A DNA stretch of 59,737 bases from a virus, in IMG/VR virus record IMGVR_UViG_3300025889_000127, positions 1 to 59,737 of that record; one strand, given 5' to 3'. The notes beneath the pieces were generated by a model, which was not told where the DNA came from, ran no database searches, and saw nothing but the letters and a program-made list of their open reading frames with translations. Position numbers and translations under genes: made by a program. Positions 29,094 through 39,256 of the stretch are shown here, one piece after another (position 1 is the first letter of the stretch; each line of letters begins with the position of its first letter).

Positions 29094-30601
29094 TTATCTT
29101 CTTCTTTTATCTTGAACTTGAACACCTCAGGTTGTTCTTTGTACTTACCCTGTAAATAGTATGCAAATGTAATTCCATATGCATACCCTGGCTCTAAACA
29201 GGAAGTATCAAGTTCAAAATAACTGCCGCTCACATCATAAGACAATCTACTAAAGTTATTATTAGCACTTCCAGTGCCGTATGGGATAACTTCTAGGTTG
29301 TCAACAACACGATGTATTCGGAAGTAAGAATCTTCTACAATGCTTGGCATTGTTTCAGCAGTAGCAACTGTATAAATGTTGGGCTGCCAGTTTTTCTTTC
29401 TAGCAAAAACTCTAATAGTTGGCTTCTGCCCTTGAGTATAAGAGTCTTCAAGATTTGTCACTGAGGTGATGTATTCTTCTGAATAGAGATTGTCAGAAGT
29501 ATCTATCTGTCTTGGTTCATAAGAGCCTGTATAGAAGTTTATTCTTGCTGCCCCTGATCCTGTGTGCCAGACATCAAAGGTAGGATCGAATGAACTGGTT
29601 GAAGCGAACGAAGCTGTATAAATACCTGTTACAGCAACGCCATTCTCAACTAACCTCTTAGCCTTAACACTTGTGACTGATGTTCCATTTTTATCAACAA
29701 CTGACAAAGCATTGCCTGCTGGCGTTGTGCTTCCAGAATAAATCTCAACAGATAAGCTATGATTGTCAAGACCTGGGATTTCTTTTAGTTGTCCCCTCAC
29801 GACGTTGTAAAGGAATAAGGTGTTCAAGTTATCTTCTGAACTTGCGATGCTACTGCTAAGAGTAAAGTTACCTCGGTTATCTCGTCTTGTAGAGTCCCAC
29901 CTTGCCTCAAGAGTTGGTCTATAGTGAAAGTATTCACTTGTTCTTGAGAAGAACCTCTTAGTATAAAATGAGTTAGAGCTAGATACTGCTGTGTCTTGGA
30001 ACTTGATCAAGAAACCATAGTTCTGATCTGTTCCGTCAACCCACCTTGTTACTGGATCTGTAACATCAAGTGATAAGTTCTCAAGACCTGTATCGAAGTA
30101 GAATGTTTTTTGTGTTGCCCCAGCAGCAAGGTAGTCGCCACCTGCCTTAGTCCAGTCATTTCCTGAACTTTTCTTAATCCAGTTGGAAACGCCTAGGTCT
30201 GTGTAGTTTTCCATATCCAAGCCACGACCTTCGGTCCAGGCTCCTGCTAGAGAATAAACATCAAGTGTATAATCTAAAGGAGTGCTGTCACCGTGTGGAG
30301 CATTATAAAGATTCAAGTGAAACTTTATCTGACTTACATCAGATGGCAAGTCGCCAGATGCCATATCAGAAATGATATCTGAGACTGGGAACTGAATGAG
30401 GATCCTGCTCTGTTCGGCAGCATTAGCGTTTGCTTCTGTTTCTCCTGCCGAAAGTTCATCATTTGTTTGTCCGTGAATGACAAAAGCTTCTAGAATATCA
30501 GAAGCACCCATATTAGACCCAGTGCCTCTTGTCAAGAGATTATCTTTAAAAGCGTTTGTGATAGTGTTATCTTTTGAAGCGTAGTATTTCTTTATGCCCA
30601 T
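29090..30601 (-). CDS. Baseplate/tail protein with DNRLRE-like N-terminal half
   Basis: 503 aa. Residues about 60-240 follow the layout of DNRLRE-type beta domains: SRILIQFPVSDI, FHLNLYNA, YSLAGAWTEGRG, LDVTDPVTRWVDGTDQNYGFLIKF, then RPTLEARW. Such domains occur in secreted and virion proteins and are thought to bind surfaces or carbohydrates. The C-terminal half is beta-rich with Gly/Ser/Tyr. The stop overlaps the start of the 3172-aa gene, and the start lies one base after the stop of the gp6-like gene, so it belongs to the baseplate translation chain. The domain assignment is moderate. Confidence 0.7.
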   Translation of the reverse strand: MGIKKYYASKDNTITNAFKDNLLTRGTGSNMGASDILEAFVIHGQTNDELSAGETEANANAAEQSRILIQFPVSDIISDMASGDLPSDVSQIKFHLNLYNAPHGDSTPLDYTLDVYSLAGAWTEGRGLDMENYTDLGVSNWIKKSSGNDWTKAGGDYLAAGATQKTFYFDTGLENLSLDVTDPVTRWVDGTDQNYGFLIKFQDTAVSSSNSFYTKRFFSRTSEYFHYRPTLEARWDSTRRDNRGNFTLSSSIASSEDNLNTLFLYNVVRGQLKEIPGLDNHSLSVEIYSGSTTPAGNALSVVDKNGTSVTSVKAKRLVENGVAVTGIYTASFASTSSFDPTFDVWHTGSGAARINFYTGSYEPRQIDTSDNLYSEEYITSVTNLEDSYTQGQKPTIRVFARKKNWQPNIYTVATAETMPSIVEDSYFRIHRVVDNLEVIPYGTGSANNNFSRLSYDVSGSYFELDTSCLEPGYAYGITFAYYLQGKYKEQPEVFKFKIKEEDK

Positions 30602-30602
30602 T

Positions 30603-32396
30603 TTAGATCACAGCCCCCGCAATATCAGTGTCTGGAAGCAATACTTCAACAGCAGCATCTTCGGGGACAATCAAAAATCTTCCATCATCAGAAAGATTTG
30701 AATCGATATCAAACACGTAGTTGCTGTAAAGACCACCGAACTTATTTACTAGTTCTACCTCAGTTGTGTCAACAACTCCAGGCACTTCGTTTAATAGCTT
30801 GTATATCTCAGAGATATAAATAGCTTCACCAATATTGAACTTGATGTTGATGTATTCGTCTTTTAGTTTTTGTACACAGGCTTCCAAAAGCTCGTACCTA
30901 TTGACATCTAGTTCAGGAAGAACTTTGAAGCGTATTCCTATATTTATCACTTTACCGTTCAGCACATCTATAGTATCGTTGATCATTCTGTATTTGTTTA
31001 GCCAAACAGCAGTATTCTCTCTCAAGGACTGATTTGGTTCTGTAAGGTCGCCATTTGCATTTTCTGACAAAAGGTAAACATTGAGGTTTCTCTTGAGGGA
31101 GTCTACATCTCTGACGACATTTGCTCGCTTGACTTTACCGAACTTAGATGGCATCCTATAAATAAGATTGATATAATCTACTCTAGTGACCGCACGGTTC
31201 TGAGATGCGAAAGTTCCAAAAGCTCGCTCTCTAACTTCTTCTGCTGTTGGGACAGAAGTGTCACCAAGGATTGGATCCTCATTGACAACCTCTATAGATG
31301 AGATAACGTTAACAACTTCTCCTGGATCTAGGGTTGTTTGATCCCTAAAAGAAAACAGGGGAGATATCACCTCGCTTAAGCCGTTCACAGAAAGATTGAT
31401 AGTATCCGATGTGTTGGCGGTATACTCAATGGTTAGAGTTGTGTTTGTTGGGACAACACCAAACTTATCAGTACTGATTAGATTTGTTGGATCAAAAGTC
31501 TGATCTGTAATATAAGTTCTTCCGCTAACATCAAGAATGACATCAGAAGGATCGGCGACTACATCAGTAGTGATATTTTCCTCTGAGCCGTATCCAAACT
31601 GAACAAAGGTGTCGCCCTCTACTGTGAACTCTGTAATAAATCTTCTTGGCACAGGGCGCAGCTTCATTATGAATGGTACAACCTGGCGATCGTCAGAAGT
31701 ATTTTGGAACTCTTGCACAATAACATCCTGTGTCAAGTAGTCAACCTGATAGTATTCATTTCCTTGGCTGTCTTTTATTGACAAGACTTCTGAGATATTA
31801 TCATCGTCAACTCTCAATCTTAGGAATCTTTGATAATCATCTACGGTTACTGTTTGTTGCCTTCTTTGCCCAGAAATGACTTGACCAAAAGCCTTGATAG
31901 CAAAATAAGTTGGGTTACCAGTCGAGTCATCTACACGAGCGACAGTCACCTGGTTGTTGGGATCTGTAAAGTCAACGTTCTCAGCAAGAGTGAAAACAGC
32001 GCCGCCATTTGATGATACAAGACTACCTCGCTGAAGAATTGGGAAATAGTCTAGATCAGGACCTCTAGAGTTGACATCTGCGGGAACAATAATGTAAAAA
32101 GCAGCTTGTCCTGAGGATGTCGCTGCGCCTGGTGTTTTATATCCGAGAGTGTTTGACAGACGATTTACACTATCATATGTTATAGCACTGTCAAGAAAAC
32201 TTTCGTTAGCTTGGAAATCAGCATAGAATGAAAGCTGATCGCCGACATATGCCACCATATCCAACATCATAGCACCGAAAGATGCTTCACTGAAATCTTT
32301 GAAAGTTGTTGGATAATATCTCTGAGCGTAGTTCTCTAAGTCGTTCTTTATGGACTCGAAATCTCTACTGGTATAGTTTATTGGTCTTTTAGCCAT
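30603..32396 (-). CDS. Baseplate wedge protein, gp6-like (baseplate J family)
   Basis: 597 aa. The N-terminus (INYTSRDFESIKNDL, FKDFSEASFGAMMLDMVAYVGDQLSFYAD) and the central AFGTFASQNRAVTRVDYINLIYRMPSKFGKV region are characteristic of T4 gp6/baseplate-J proteins, which form the wedge dimers of the myovirus baseplate. The C-terminal LLNEVPGVVDTTEVEL segment is also typical. It lies immediately downstream of the gp25-like gene, the same order as in T4-like and many contractile systems. GAGGATC precedes the ATG. Among the most secure assignments in the window. Confidence 0.92.
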   Translation of the reverse strand: MAKRPINYTSRDFESIKNDLENYAQRYYPTTFKDFSEASFGAMMLDMVAYVGDQLSFYADFQANESFLDSAITYDSVNRLSNTLGYKTPGAATSSGQAAFYIIVPADVNSRGPDLDYFPILQRGSLVSSNGGAVFTLAENVDFTDPNNQVTVARVDDSTGNPTYFAIKAFGQVISGQRRQQTVTVDDYQRFLRLRVDDDNISEVLSIKDSQGNEYYQVDYLTQDVIVQEFQNTSDDRQVVPFIMKLRPVPRRFITEFTVEGDTFVQFGYGSEENITTDVVADPSDVILDVSGRTYITDQTFDPTNLISTDKFGVVPTNTTLTIEYTANTSDTINLSVNGLSEVISPLFSFRDQTTLDPGEVVNVISSIEVVNEDPILGDTSVPTAEEVRERAFGTFASQNRAVTRVDYINLIYRMPSKFGKVKRANVVRDVDSLKRNLNVYLLSENANGDLTEPNQSLRENTAVWLNKYRMINDTIDVLNGKVINIGIRFKVLPELDVNRYELLEACVQKLKDEYINIKFNIGEAIYISEIYKLLNEVPGVVDTTEVELVNKFGGLYSNYVFDIDSNLSDDGRFLIVPEDAAVEVLLPDTDIAGAVI

Positions 32397-32413
32397 TTAT
32401 AGATCCTCGTCCA

Positions 32414-32818
32414 TTAAGTAGTTATGGTTGACGTTATTATTAGCTCGTCATCTTGATCTAGTGGCAAGATGTTATACTTTATTACTGTTCTTACCTCGTT
32501 GAATGAAATATTTGGATCTTCATCTGATGTTATAAAGTCTATAGCCACGAGGTTTATCATTGGCATATATGTTTGGGTTTGCTCTGTAATCCTATGGACC
32601 AACTCGTCCAAAACTTCACCACTTACATTTTCAAACAAAAAACCGTATAACCCAACACCGAAGTCAGGAATCATTATTCTTTCACCTGGCATAGTGAGGA
32701 TCAAGTTCTTGAAGTTTTGCTTTATTGTCTCCCCAAGAGTCCTGTTTAGACGGTACGGTCCATCAATCACATCATAGGAGAGTGGTAGCTTTGGGGATAT
32801 GCCTTGTCTTTTTGTCAT
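32414..32818 (-). CDS. Baseplate wedge protein, gp25-like
   Basis: 134 aa with the conserved gp25 signature: NFKNLILTMPGERIMIPDFGVGLYGFLFE, i.e. the T-x-x-GER-x-x-x-P-x-FG-x-GL-x-x-x-LFE pattern, followed by a beta-rich end. gp25-like proteins hold the baseplate wedge to the hub/sheath-initiator region in contractile tails; despite lysozyme-fold history this class is structural. The ATG overlaps the stop of the 1827-aa gene (ATGA) and the gene is followed by the gp6-like gene. Length is normal for the family. Confidence 0.93.
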   Translation of the reverse strand: MTKRQGISPKLPLSYDVIDGPYRLNRTLGETIKQNFKNLILTMPGERIMIPDFGVGLYGFLFENVSGEVLDELVHRITEQTQTYMPMINLVAIDFITSDEDPNISFNEVRTVIKYNILPLDQDDELIITSTITT

Positions 32819-35800
32819 AGTCTAAGTATGTTTTCTAATTCATTTTTTTCTTGTAACAGGTCTTGTCTAAATATTATCGATACATAAGCAGAAGTGACTG
32901 CTCTTGTGATTCTCAGTATAATATTCTCAACACTGGAGTGGTTAAATCCTGATCTATCGTCAAAATCATTTGAAATATAGTTTTCAAAAAACTGACTATA
33001 TGCATTTTGTAGCAATGGTACATCCTCTTCGCTGAGAGAAAACCAGCTAAGTCTAGATAAAAGAACCTGCTCAAGTGGAGCAACAGACCCATCAAGAACT
33101 GCTGTGACAAAATCTGTCAATATTTCATAATCATATGTCTCTGGACGTAATCTATTGATCTGAGAAACGATATTATTTTTTTGTCTGAAGCCTTCTGGTG
33201 TTGTTTCATCAATACCAGGTAAACGATCAAGCTGTGCAGCAATAACCTCTAAATTATTACTGATCCTCTGTTGATAAATTGATTGAATATATTGCAAGTG
33301 TTGTTCAAAAGTTTCTGCGTCTATACCTGTCTGGATGGATAATACTCTCAACCTAGTACTGACCTCTGAAGTAGAGTAAAAAGTTCTATCGATAAAAATC
33401 CCCTGAGACCTGGAGACGGTAGTGTATGGGAATCCAATATGCCTAGAGGAGTATTTTGTTATCTCCTGTTCGGCTATTGATGATAGTATTGCGTCGTCTG
33501 CATTGGCGATTTCGACTAAGCTTCGCATATGCCCAGACTTGAAGTTTCTCACAATATTTATCAGGCTATCATAGGTTATCAAGTATTGACCGATCATAAA
33601 TCCGATTGGGAAATAATAAGCACCATAATAGAAACCCTCTTCAGTTGGTTCACCATCCTGATCGAGGAGTACGTTTGTTACAAAGTTTTGTACTCTTTCT
33701 ATTTGTTGTTGTCCCGTAATTCCATAAATATCATAAGTCTGATCGTTTGTCACAGTCTGAAATCCTTCTAAGATCCTCTCATAGAAAGTCTTTATTAGAC
33801 CCTGATAACGATTTCTTGTTGTAGACCTAGAGTACGGGGAGGTATTCAGAGAACTGTACACACTATCAGAAACACTATCTAACATTGAAGAGTAAACTTT
33901 TTCTACCAAGCTTTTGATATATTCCTTTGGTGTTCTTGTGTTTAGTTCTTCAAGTCTGTTATCAGGGTTATCAACATATACTCTCTTTAGGACGTCAGAG
34001 TATTCAAACATAATGTTTGACAAACCTCTAGAGTCTAAGTCGTCATATACCTTTCTAAACAAGTAATCAACAACTAGTTTTTTTGTTCCGAAACTATTCC
34101 AGTGAGGATATGCAGAAGCCATCGAAACTGTGTTCATAAAGAACCTTTGCAATCGAGCCTGGATCGACAGGACTATAGCATTGGCAATAGCAACCTCTTT
34201 GTTTGTGACACAGTTTTCATCATTAGGCTGATATAGTGGTCGATTTGTTCCTCTAAGATACTGTTTCATCCTTGATTTACCCTGATCATTTGCGAATGAA
34301 AAATCGATTTGCTGGTCAATATATTGTGTAGGGTTGGAAACAGATAGCGACTCTGATTCTACATTAGGAACGTTGACACCGCCACCACCGACAATCGGGA
34401 AGCGATATAAAAAACCAAACATAGCATTGTCAATTATCTGAGATATGAGTGCGTCATTCCTAGATGGCATTATAATCTGTCGTCGAGGTCCTTCTGTTAT
34501 TTGACCGCCCAAGAGTGATGGTCCAATACTTGTTGCCATCTTGTAATAATCAACAGACTGCTGATTTGGTTCGACATCTCCTGGTGATGGGGTATATTGG
34601 GCTATTACTTTTCTCTCTTTTGTTCCGTCGGGATTCTTAACGATCCTGGTTATCTGAACACCATCATTATTTAGGTTTTCAATTGACATCGATGTTTTTG
34701 CGTTGCTGGTCTGATCATCATCGATCCACTGATCAGGTTGAAAAGATTTCTGAGATGCTTTCAAATATGCATTCAAAGTATCGTACAGCGTATCCCACCT
34801 TGTTGTTTGTGCGCCTTCTTCATTAGGGTTTGGAACTGGAACATCTGCAAGCGATGACCTAAGTGTCTGAGGTGCTGTTCTCAAAGCGTAGGATGATTCA
34901 AAATCTTTACGTCGTGCGCTAACGTTATCCAGAGGTCCCAACCACCACCAAGAACTGTTATCGTCAATAGTAGCAGGAGCAGGATATGGCAATAAGACTG
35001 GTGATCTTTCTGGTCGAGTCAAATACCTGTTAGATGATGGCGCTGTATATAAAAACCCTTCTTCATCTGTAGCACGGTTGATTTGTGCTGCCATTATTTT
35101 TGTGGATATAATATTCCTAATTGTGTAATAAAGATCTTTTCCAAACATTGTGAGGTATAAGTTATAAACTTCTGAAGAGTCATTGTCAATCTCTTCTCCC
35201 CACAATTCTGACCACCACTCAGTCAATGAGTTCCATAAAGCATTTGAAATGGTAGCAATGAACTCCAGCAACTCTTCGTACTGCTTCATTATTGGGAGAT
35301 CATTCAGCAAATCTTGCAATCCTTGTAGGATATTATCTAAATCCTTCAGCCAATCACAAAGAGCGTTTATCTTGTTTATTTTGTCTTCCGCAATACTTGC
35401 ATATTGTGCTTCAAGTTGATCAGGACTAATCCTGAAACCTAATCTTTCTAATCCAAGGTCGGGTTCCAAACTGGAACAGTAAGCATCAAGAGGAGAAATA
35501 TTAAGCTGGGCTATGTCTTCAATATTTTCATCTCTCATGGCATCGCCGAGAGCAATAAAAAAGTCTTTGATCTTATTTTTTGTAAACTCAAAAGACCCAT
35601 AAACATTAGGATCGATTGTTCTTGTAATGATTTCTTCATTACCATTTGGATTAAGATCGCTGTTTATTGGGAAAGTTATGACACCATCTGTTACAGTCTC
35701 CAAAATAAGCTCATAAAGAACATTGTCAGCAGATCCAAAGATAAGTTGATCTAGTTCTCTTGGTGTACACATATTAGAAACATCAGATATAAAAGTCATT

Positions 35801-38298
35801 AGTTGATTGCTAGTCGGATCTGTCTTTGTTACTTGTTCCGTTCCGCCTACGTCTGATCTTGAGACATTTACAAGGTCAACACTTTTTGCTATATCGATCA
35901 GGTCTAAGTCTTCAACGTATTCATTTAGGTCTAAGATACCATACTTCAAGTCTCTCATCGCATCGTTGAGTGTATCTGACCTATTGTTATTTGGACCGCA
36001 CCCTAAAGCTGCTTTTATGACATCTTTACCAATGCCCACAGCAACAGATTTAAGATAAGCAGATACGATCTTGATGATAAGTTGTTCGTATAGATCTGTA
36101 TCTTTTGAGAATATAGTATCGTAAGTACCCTTCCAGCCCTTAGGAACTTTTAGTTGTATCTTTACTGGGGCTGGAGCTTTAGCTGCTGGGGTGGCTCCTG
36201 ACGACTTCTTAGTTGGATTCATATCTCCTGGGTCAAGGAAAGATGTTTCTATGACATTGCCAAGAACATCCAAACTACAAAATATCTGCTCATTGATTTG
36301 CTTCTCTATATCACGAATAAAAAGCTGTGGGTTTTCTTCTGCACGAATAGCTTGTGTTAGATAAGCTCTTGTTACAGAATCTTTAACCACCTCATCCCGT
36401 AAAAGAAGTATCGCTTCCCTGATCTTACCTCGTATTGATATCTTTGAATCCATCAAAGACCAGATCTTCATAACATCTTTCAGAGCCTGGGCTTGTCCTG
36501 TGTCACAATCAAGGCTTGTTATGGCTCGTCCAATCTGGTAATATGGATTTCTACTTGAGTTGATACGACGATAGAAATCTTCTATGTCTTTGCCCTCTTT
36601 GGCAAGCTCAGAAACCTTTGTGAATATATTCTTTCTTCTATTGCGCCTTGCATTAGCTCTTGAGTTGGCAGCCTTCTGTCTTATCTTCTCAGCAGACAGT
36701 TCGATCGAGGGGAAGAGATAATCACTAAAAAAATCAACCCAAGGCTTTAGGTTGTCTTCATCCACAATGCTATAATCATTGTAGATTTTTTGACTATTAG
36801 CTACTGCGCTAAATGTTGTTGGAGTTGAATCCGAGAAGGTGTTGAGTATCTTTTGTGCCTTATTATTTTCTTCTTCCTCGTTTTCTGGGTAAAAATCCTT
36901 ATTGCCAACACCTCTGGTCATAAGGTAGCCGTTATATGTAAAGTATTCCATATTGTAGGCGTTGGTGAAAGAAAACTCTATAATATCCTCATCGTCAAGG
37001 CGGACCTTGTTATAAACACAAGCAAGAGCCAAGTCATCCAAAAACCCGTCTAGGATACCGACTTCTCTATCTAAATCAATGCCTTGTAGGTCTTCTGGGG
37101 CTATACCCTCTTCATCTAACTGCTTTGCATAAATCGAAAATGTTCTCGTTACTCTTGGGAGATGTATTACTAGATTCTCTGCTTTTATCACGCTTTTTAT
37201 AGAGGACTTGTTCTTTTCTGGGTCTAATAAAACCCTTGCTCTTTCGAGGGGAGTTAGTTCAAACTCATCATAAGAAACAAAGACATCATTGTTCTCTGGT
37301 ACATCTTCTACTGCGCTCCTTGGGATACGGACAGCATATATCCACCTTGAACCTGGTCTAACATCTAGATGGGATAAGAAGTTTATTTTACCTTCTTCCG
37401 CTGGTTCGCCGATCCCTAGTGACAAGATCCTACTCAAGTTTGCTTGAGAAAAGCGACCAGTGTATTTCAATATTTCACTAACACCGTTTGTTATAGCAGC
37501 TATCATCTCTTGACCAGCATTTTCACGACCTTGCTGAGTCCAGTATCCCTGATCAAACAATTGACTTGATGCCAAGTCTGTTCTTTCTGTGTAGTAGAAC
37601 TTGTCATCTACGCTGTTATAGTATATTTTGTTTGTTTCCGTCCCTGGTTCACAGTTTGCTCGCCAGTCATATATGTCAACATTCTCATCATTATTGACAT
37701 ATGAAGACGCCACCACTGACAAAGACAACTTCTCAACACTCTGATAGTCATCAAGCGAAGGAATCTGTTCAACACCTATAGACTTATAGATGAGTTTTCT
37801 GTACTCTGACGAATGGAAAGGCAAAATAGCAATAAGCTTTGTGTGAGCAGTCTGTATAGACGTACTGTTTATATTCTCTGGAAGTATTGCAGTTGGAGAT
37901 GAGTTAGTAGTGTATTGATTCAGTTGGTCCTTTTCGTCCAACTTCGAAACTAACTGCTTCAGTTTATCATTTGCAATCTCATCACCTATTAACTCTAGAG
38001 ATACCGCATCCTCGGTCTCGATTAAGTTGCAGTTCTGTGGGTATAAAAATGAATAGGCTCTTAGATCCTGGGCTGTTACAGTTAGGTTTGGGGTGTTTTT
38101 TTCTATCCCCAAAGCTTGAAGCTCTTGGACTGAAAGGTTTAGGACCTTATTTTGCGGAAGAAAGTTGAAAGAGGAGAGGTAGTACTCGTGAATAGAACTT
38201 ATAACAAACAAGTTTCTCTTACTTGAAACAAAGTCGTATTCGATATCTTCCGAAACGTAAGGATTGATAATGTTTTTTTGTTGTCTGTTTATACTCAT
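32815..38298 (-). CDS. Very large virion protein (1827 aa), baseplate region
   Basis: 1827 aa starting MSINRQQKNIINPYVSEDI. Predominantly helical and acidic, with Asn/Gln-rich linkers; the middle has an Ala/Pro/Lys linker (SSGATPAAKAPAPVKIQLKVP, near residue 690) dividing two large halves, and coiled-coil-prone stretches such as LKDLDNILQGLQDLLNDLP and LSEEDVPLLQNAYSQF. No enzymatic motif is seen. Placed between a hub-like/peptidase pair and gp25, it probably builds the baseplate hub-wedge junction or carries other components; this is positional inference. Family unknown to me. Confidence 0.75.
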   Translation of the reverse strand: MSINRQQKNIINPYVSEDIEYDFVSSKRNLFVISSIHEYYLSSFNFLPQNKVLNLSVQELQALGIEKNTPNLTVTAQDLRAYSFLYPQNCNLIETEDAVSLELIGDEIANDKLKQLVSKLDEKDQLNQYTTNSSPTAILPENINSTSIQTAHTKLIAILPFHSSEYRKLIYKSIGVEQIPSLDDYQSVEKLSLSVVASSYVNNDENVDIYDWRANCEPGTETNKIYYNSVDDKFYYTERTDLASSQLFDQGYWTQQGRENAGQEMIAAITNGVSEILKYTGRFSQANLSRILSLGIGEPAEEGKINFLSHLDVRPGSRWIYAVRIPRSAVEDVPENNDVFVSYDEFELTPLERARVLLDPEKNKSSIKSVIKAENLVIHLPRVTRTFSIYAKQLDEEGIAPEDLQGIDLDREVGILDGFLDDLALACVYNKVRLDDEDIIEFSFTNAYNMEYFTYNGYLMTRGVGNKDFYPENEEEENNKAQKILNTFSDSTPTTFSAVANSQKIYNDYSIVDEDNLKPWVDFFSDYLFPSIELSAEKIRQKAANSRANARRNRRKNIFTKVSELAKEGKDIEDFYRRINSSRNPYYQIGRAITSLDCDTGQAQALKDVMKIWSLMDSKISIRGKIREAILLLRDEVVKDSVTRAYLTQAIRAEENPQLFIRDIEKQINEQIFCSLDVLGNVIETSFLDPGDMNPTKKSSGATPAAKAPAPVKIQLKVPKGWKGTYDTIFSKDTDLYEQLIIKIVSAYLKSVAVGIGKDVIKAALGCGPNNNRSDTLNDAMRDLKYGILDLNEYVEDLDLIDIAKSVDLVNVSRSDVGGTEQVTKTDPTSNQLMTFISDVSNMCTPRELDQLIFGSADNVLYELILETVTDGVITFPINSDLNPNGNEEIITRTIDPNVYGSFEFTKNKIKDFFIALGDAMRDENIEDIAQLNISPLDAYCSSLEPDLGLERLGFRISPDQLEAQYASIAEDKINKINALCDWLKDLDNILQGLQDLLNDLPIMKQYEELLEFIATISNALWNSLTEWWSELWGEEIDNDSSEVYNLYLTMFGKDLYYTIRNIISTKIMAAQINRATDEEGFLYTAPSSNRYLTRPERSPVLLPYPAPATIDDNSSWWWLGPLDNVSARRKDFESSYALRTAPQTLRSSLADVPVPNPNEEGAQTTRWDTLYDTLNAYLKASQKSFQPDQWIDDDQTSNAKTSMSIENLNNDGVQITRIVKNPDGTKERKVIAQYTPSPGDVEPNQQSVDYYKMATSIGPSLLGGQITEGPRRQIIMPSRNDALISQIIDNAMFGFLYRFPIVGGGGVNVPNVESESLSVSNPTQYIDQQIDFSFANDQGKSRMKQYLRGTNRPLYQPNDENCVTNKEVAIANAIVLSIQARLQRFFMNTVSMASAYPHWNSFGTKKLVVDYLFRKVYDDLDSRGLSNIMFEYSDVLKRVYVDNPDNRLEELNTRTPKEYIKSLVEKVYSSMLDSVSDSVYSSLNTSPYSRSTTRNRYQGLIKTFYERILEGFQTVTNDQTYDIYGITGQQQIERVQNFVTNVLLDQDGEPTEEGFYYGAYYFPIGFMIGQYLITYDSLINIVRNFKSGHMRSLVEIANADDAILSSIAEQEITKYSSRHIGFPYTTVSRSQGIFIDRTFYSTSEVSTRLRVLSIQTGIDAETFEQHLQYIQSIYQQRISNNLEVIAAQLDRLPGIDETTPEGFRQKNNIVSQINRLRPETYDYEILTDFVTAVLDGSVAPLEQVLLSRLSWFSLSEEDVPLLQNAYSQFFENYISNDFDDRSGFNHSSVENIILRITRAVTSAYVSIIFRQDLLQEKNELENILRL

Positions 38299-38302
38299 AT
38301 GT

Positions 38303-39256
38303 CTAGTTCACGTTGTTGTACTTACTTCTAAAGTCGAAAGCTGGCTGTATAAAGGCTCTAGCAAGTTTTATCGATGGCTCATCAGTTGGTGCTCCGATAT
38401 TGTATTTAAATAGAGCAGAGTTAAAAGAGTGAGCAGCAACTTGACCAACTAGTTTAATACCATCTGTTCCAAGTATCCTTATTAGTTCTGGAACTGATGA
38501 TGCCATATATGGATTTGGCAATGTTATGGACAAGTGCCTCATTTGTAGTTTGAATATAAAGATTATAAACTCAAACAACTCCTTGTGCATTTCGTGCATC
38601 TCTAACAAAGCTTTCTGGAGGTCGTTACCCTTGACCATAGGCTGTAAGTCTTTGTCATTGTTTCCTGCTATCAAGTCAATACCAGGCATATCATCACCTA
38701 CCCAAAATCCAGAACCACCTGAATACTTGTCGGAGCCTGTTACAATCTTGATTCCTTTTCGACCAACAAGTCGAACCGAGTCTGCCTTGACAACAATAGC
38801 AGATTCATTTATTACTTTTCCGACTTTGCCATCAGCTAGATTGAAATACTCTTCTGAGTCAATGTCTTTTGCTTGCTGAGTGATGTAGATTCTTGCTGCA
38901 TCTAAGTTTGTATTTGGATCAGTTGCAACTTCATTATTGTTTTCGTCTGTTTCTTTTGCGGTTACACCGCTTAGACCAGCAACCAGATCAATCCTTGCAG
39001 CGCCAGACTTTTTGCCATCGGCTCCCCAGCCAGTATTCTTACCTCCTGGTTTATCCTTTCCGAAAGTAATGAAAGCATTCGTTTCGCCAGATAAGACTGT
39101 CTCATTCTTTGCTGTGTTTAGTCTTGGCTTAGCCTCTACCATAGGAGTGTTGCCGTGACCAGACTTTAATTTATCTACTGTACCAGGGTTTTCCCTGAGT
39201 TGTCTCTGCTTATTCTTTGATAAGTTTTGCTTTAGAATAGTAGGCTTTCTAGGCAT
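38303..39256 (-). CDS. Baseplate-associated structural protein
   Basis: 317 aa. A basic N-terminus (KQNLSKNKQRQLRENPGTVDKL) precedes a central beta segment SAIVVKADSVRLVGRKGIKI followed by GVGDD-type turns, reminiscent of the beta-helix strands of spike/needle proteins (V-x-x-DS-x-x-L-x-GR-x-GI pattern). A helical part (LQKALLEMHEMHKELFEFIIFI) follows, then a C-terminal globular region. The start overlaps the stop of the M23 gene (TAATG). Likely attached to the baseplate hub with its enzyme neighbour; assignment as spike-related is tentative. Confidence 0.7.
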   Translation of the reverse strand: MPRKPTILKQNLSKNKQRQLRENPGTVDKLKSGHGNTPMVEAKPRLNTAKNETVLSGETNAFITFGKDKPGGKNTGWGADGKKSGAARIDLVAGLSGVTAKETDENNNEVATDPNTNLDAARIYITQQAKDIDSEEYFNLADGKVGKVINESAIVVKADSVRLVGRKGIKIVTGSDKYSGGSGFWVGDDMPGIDLIAGNNDKDLQPMVKGNDLQKALLEMHEMHKELFEFIIFIFKLQMRHLSITLPNPYMASSVPELIRILGTDGIKLVGQVAAHSFNSALFKYNIGAPTDEPSIKLARAFIQPAFDFRSKYNNVN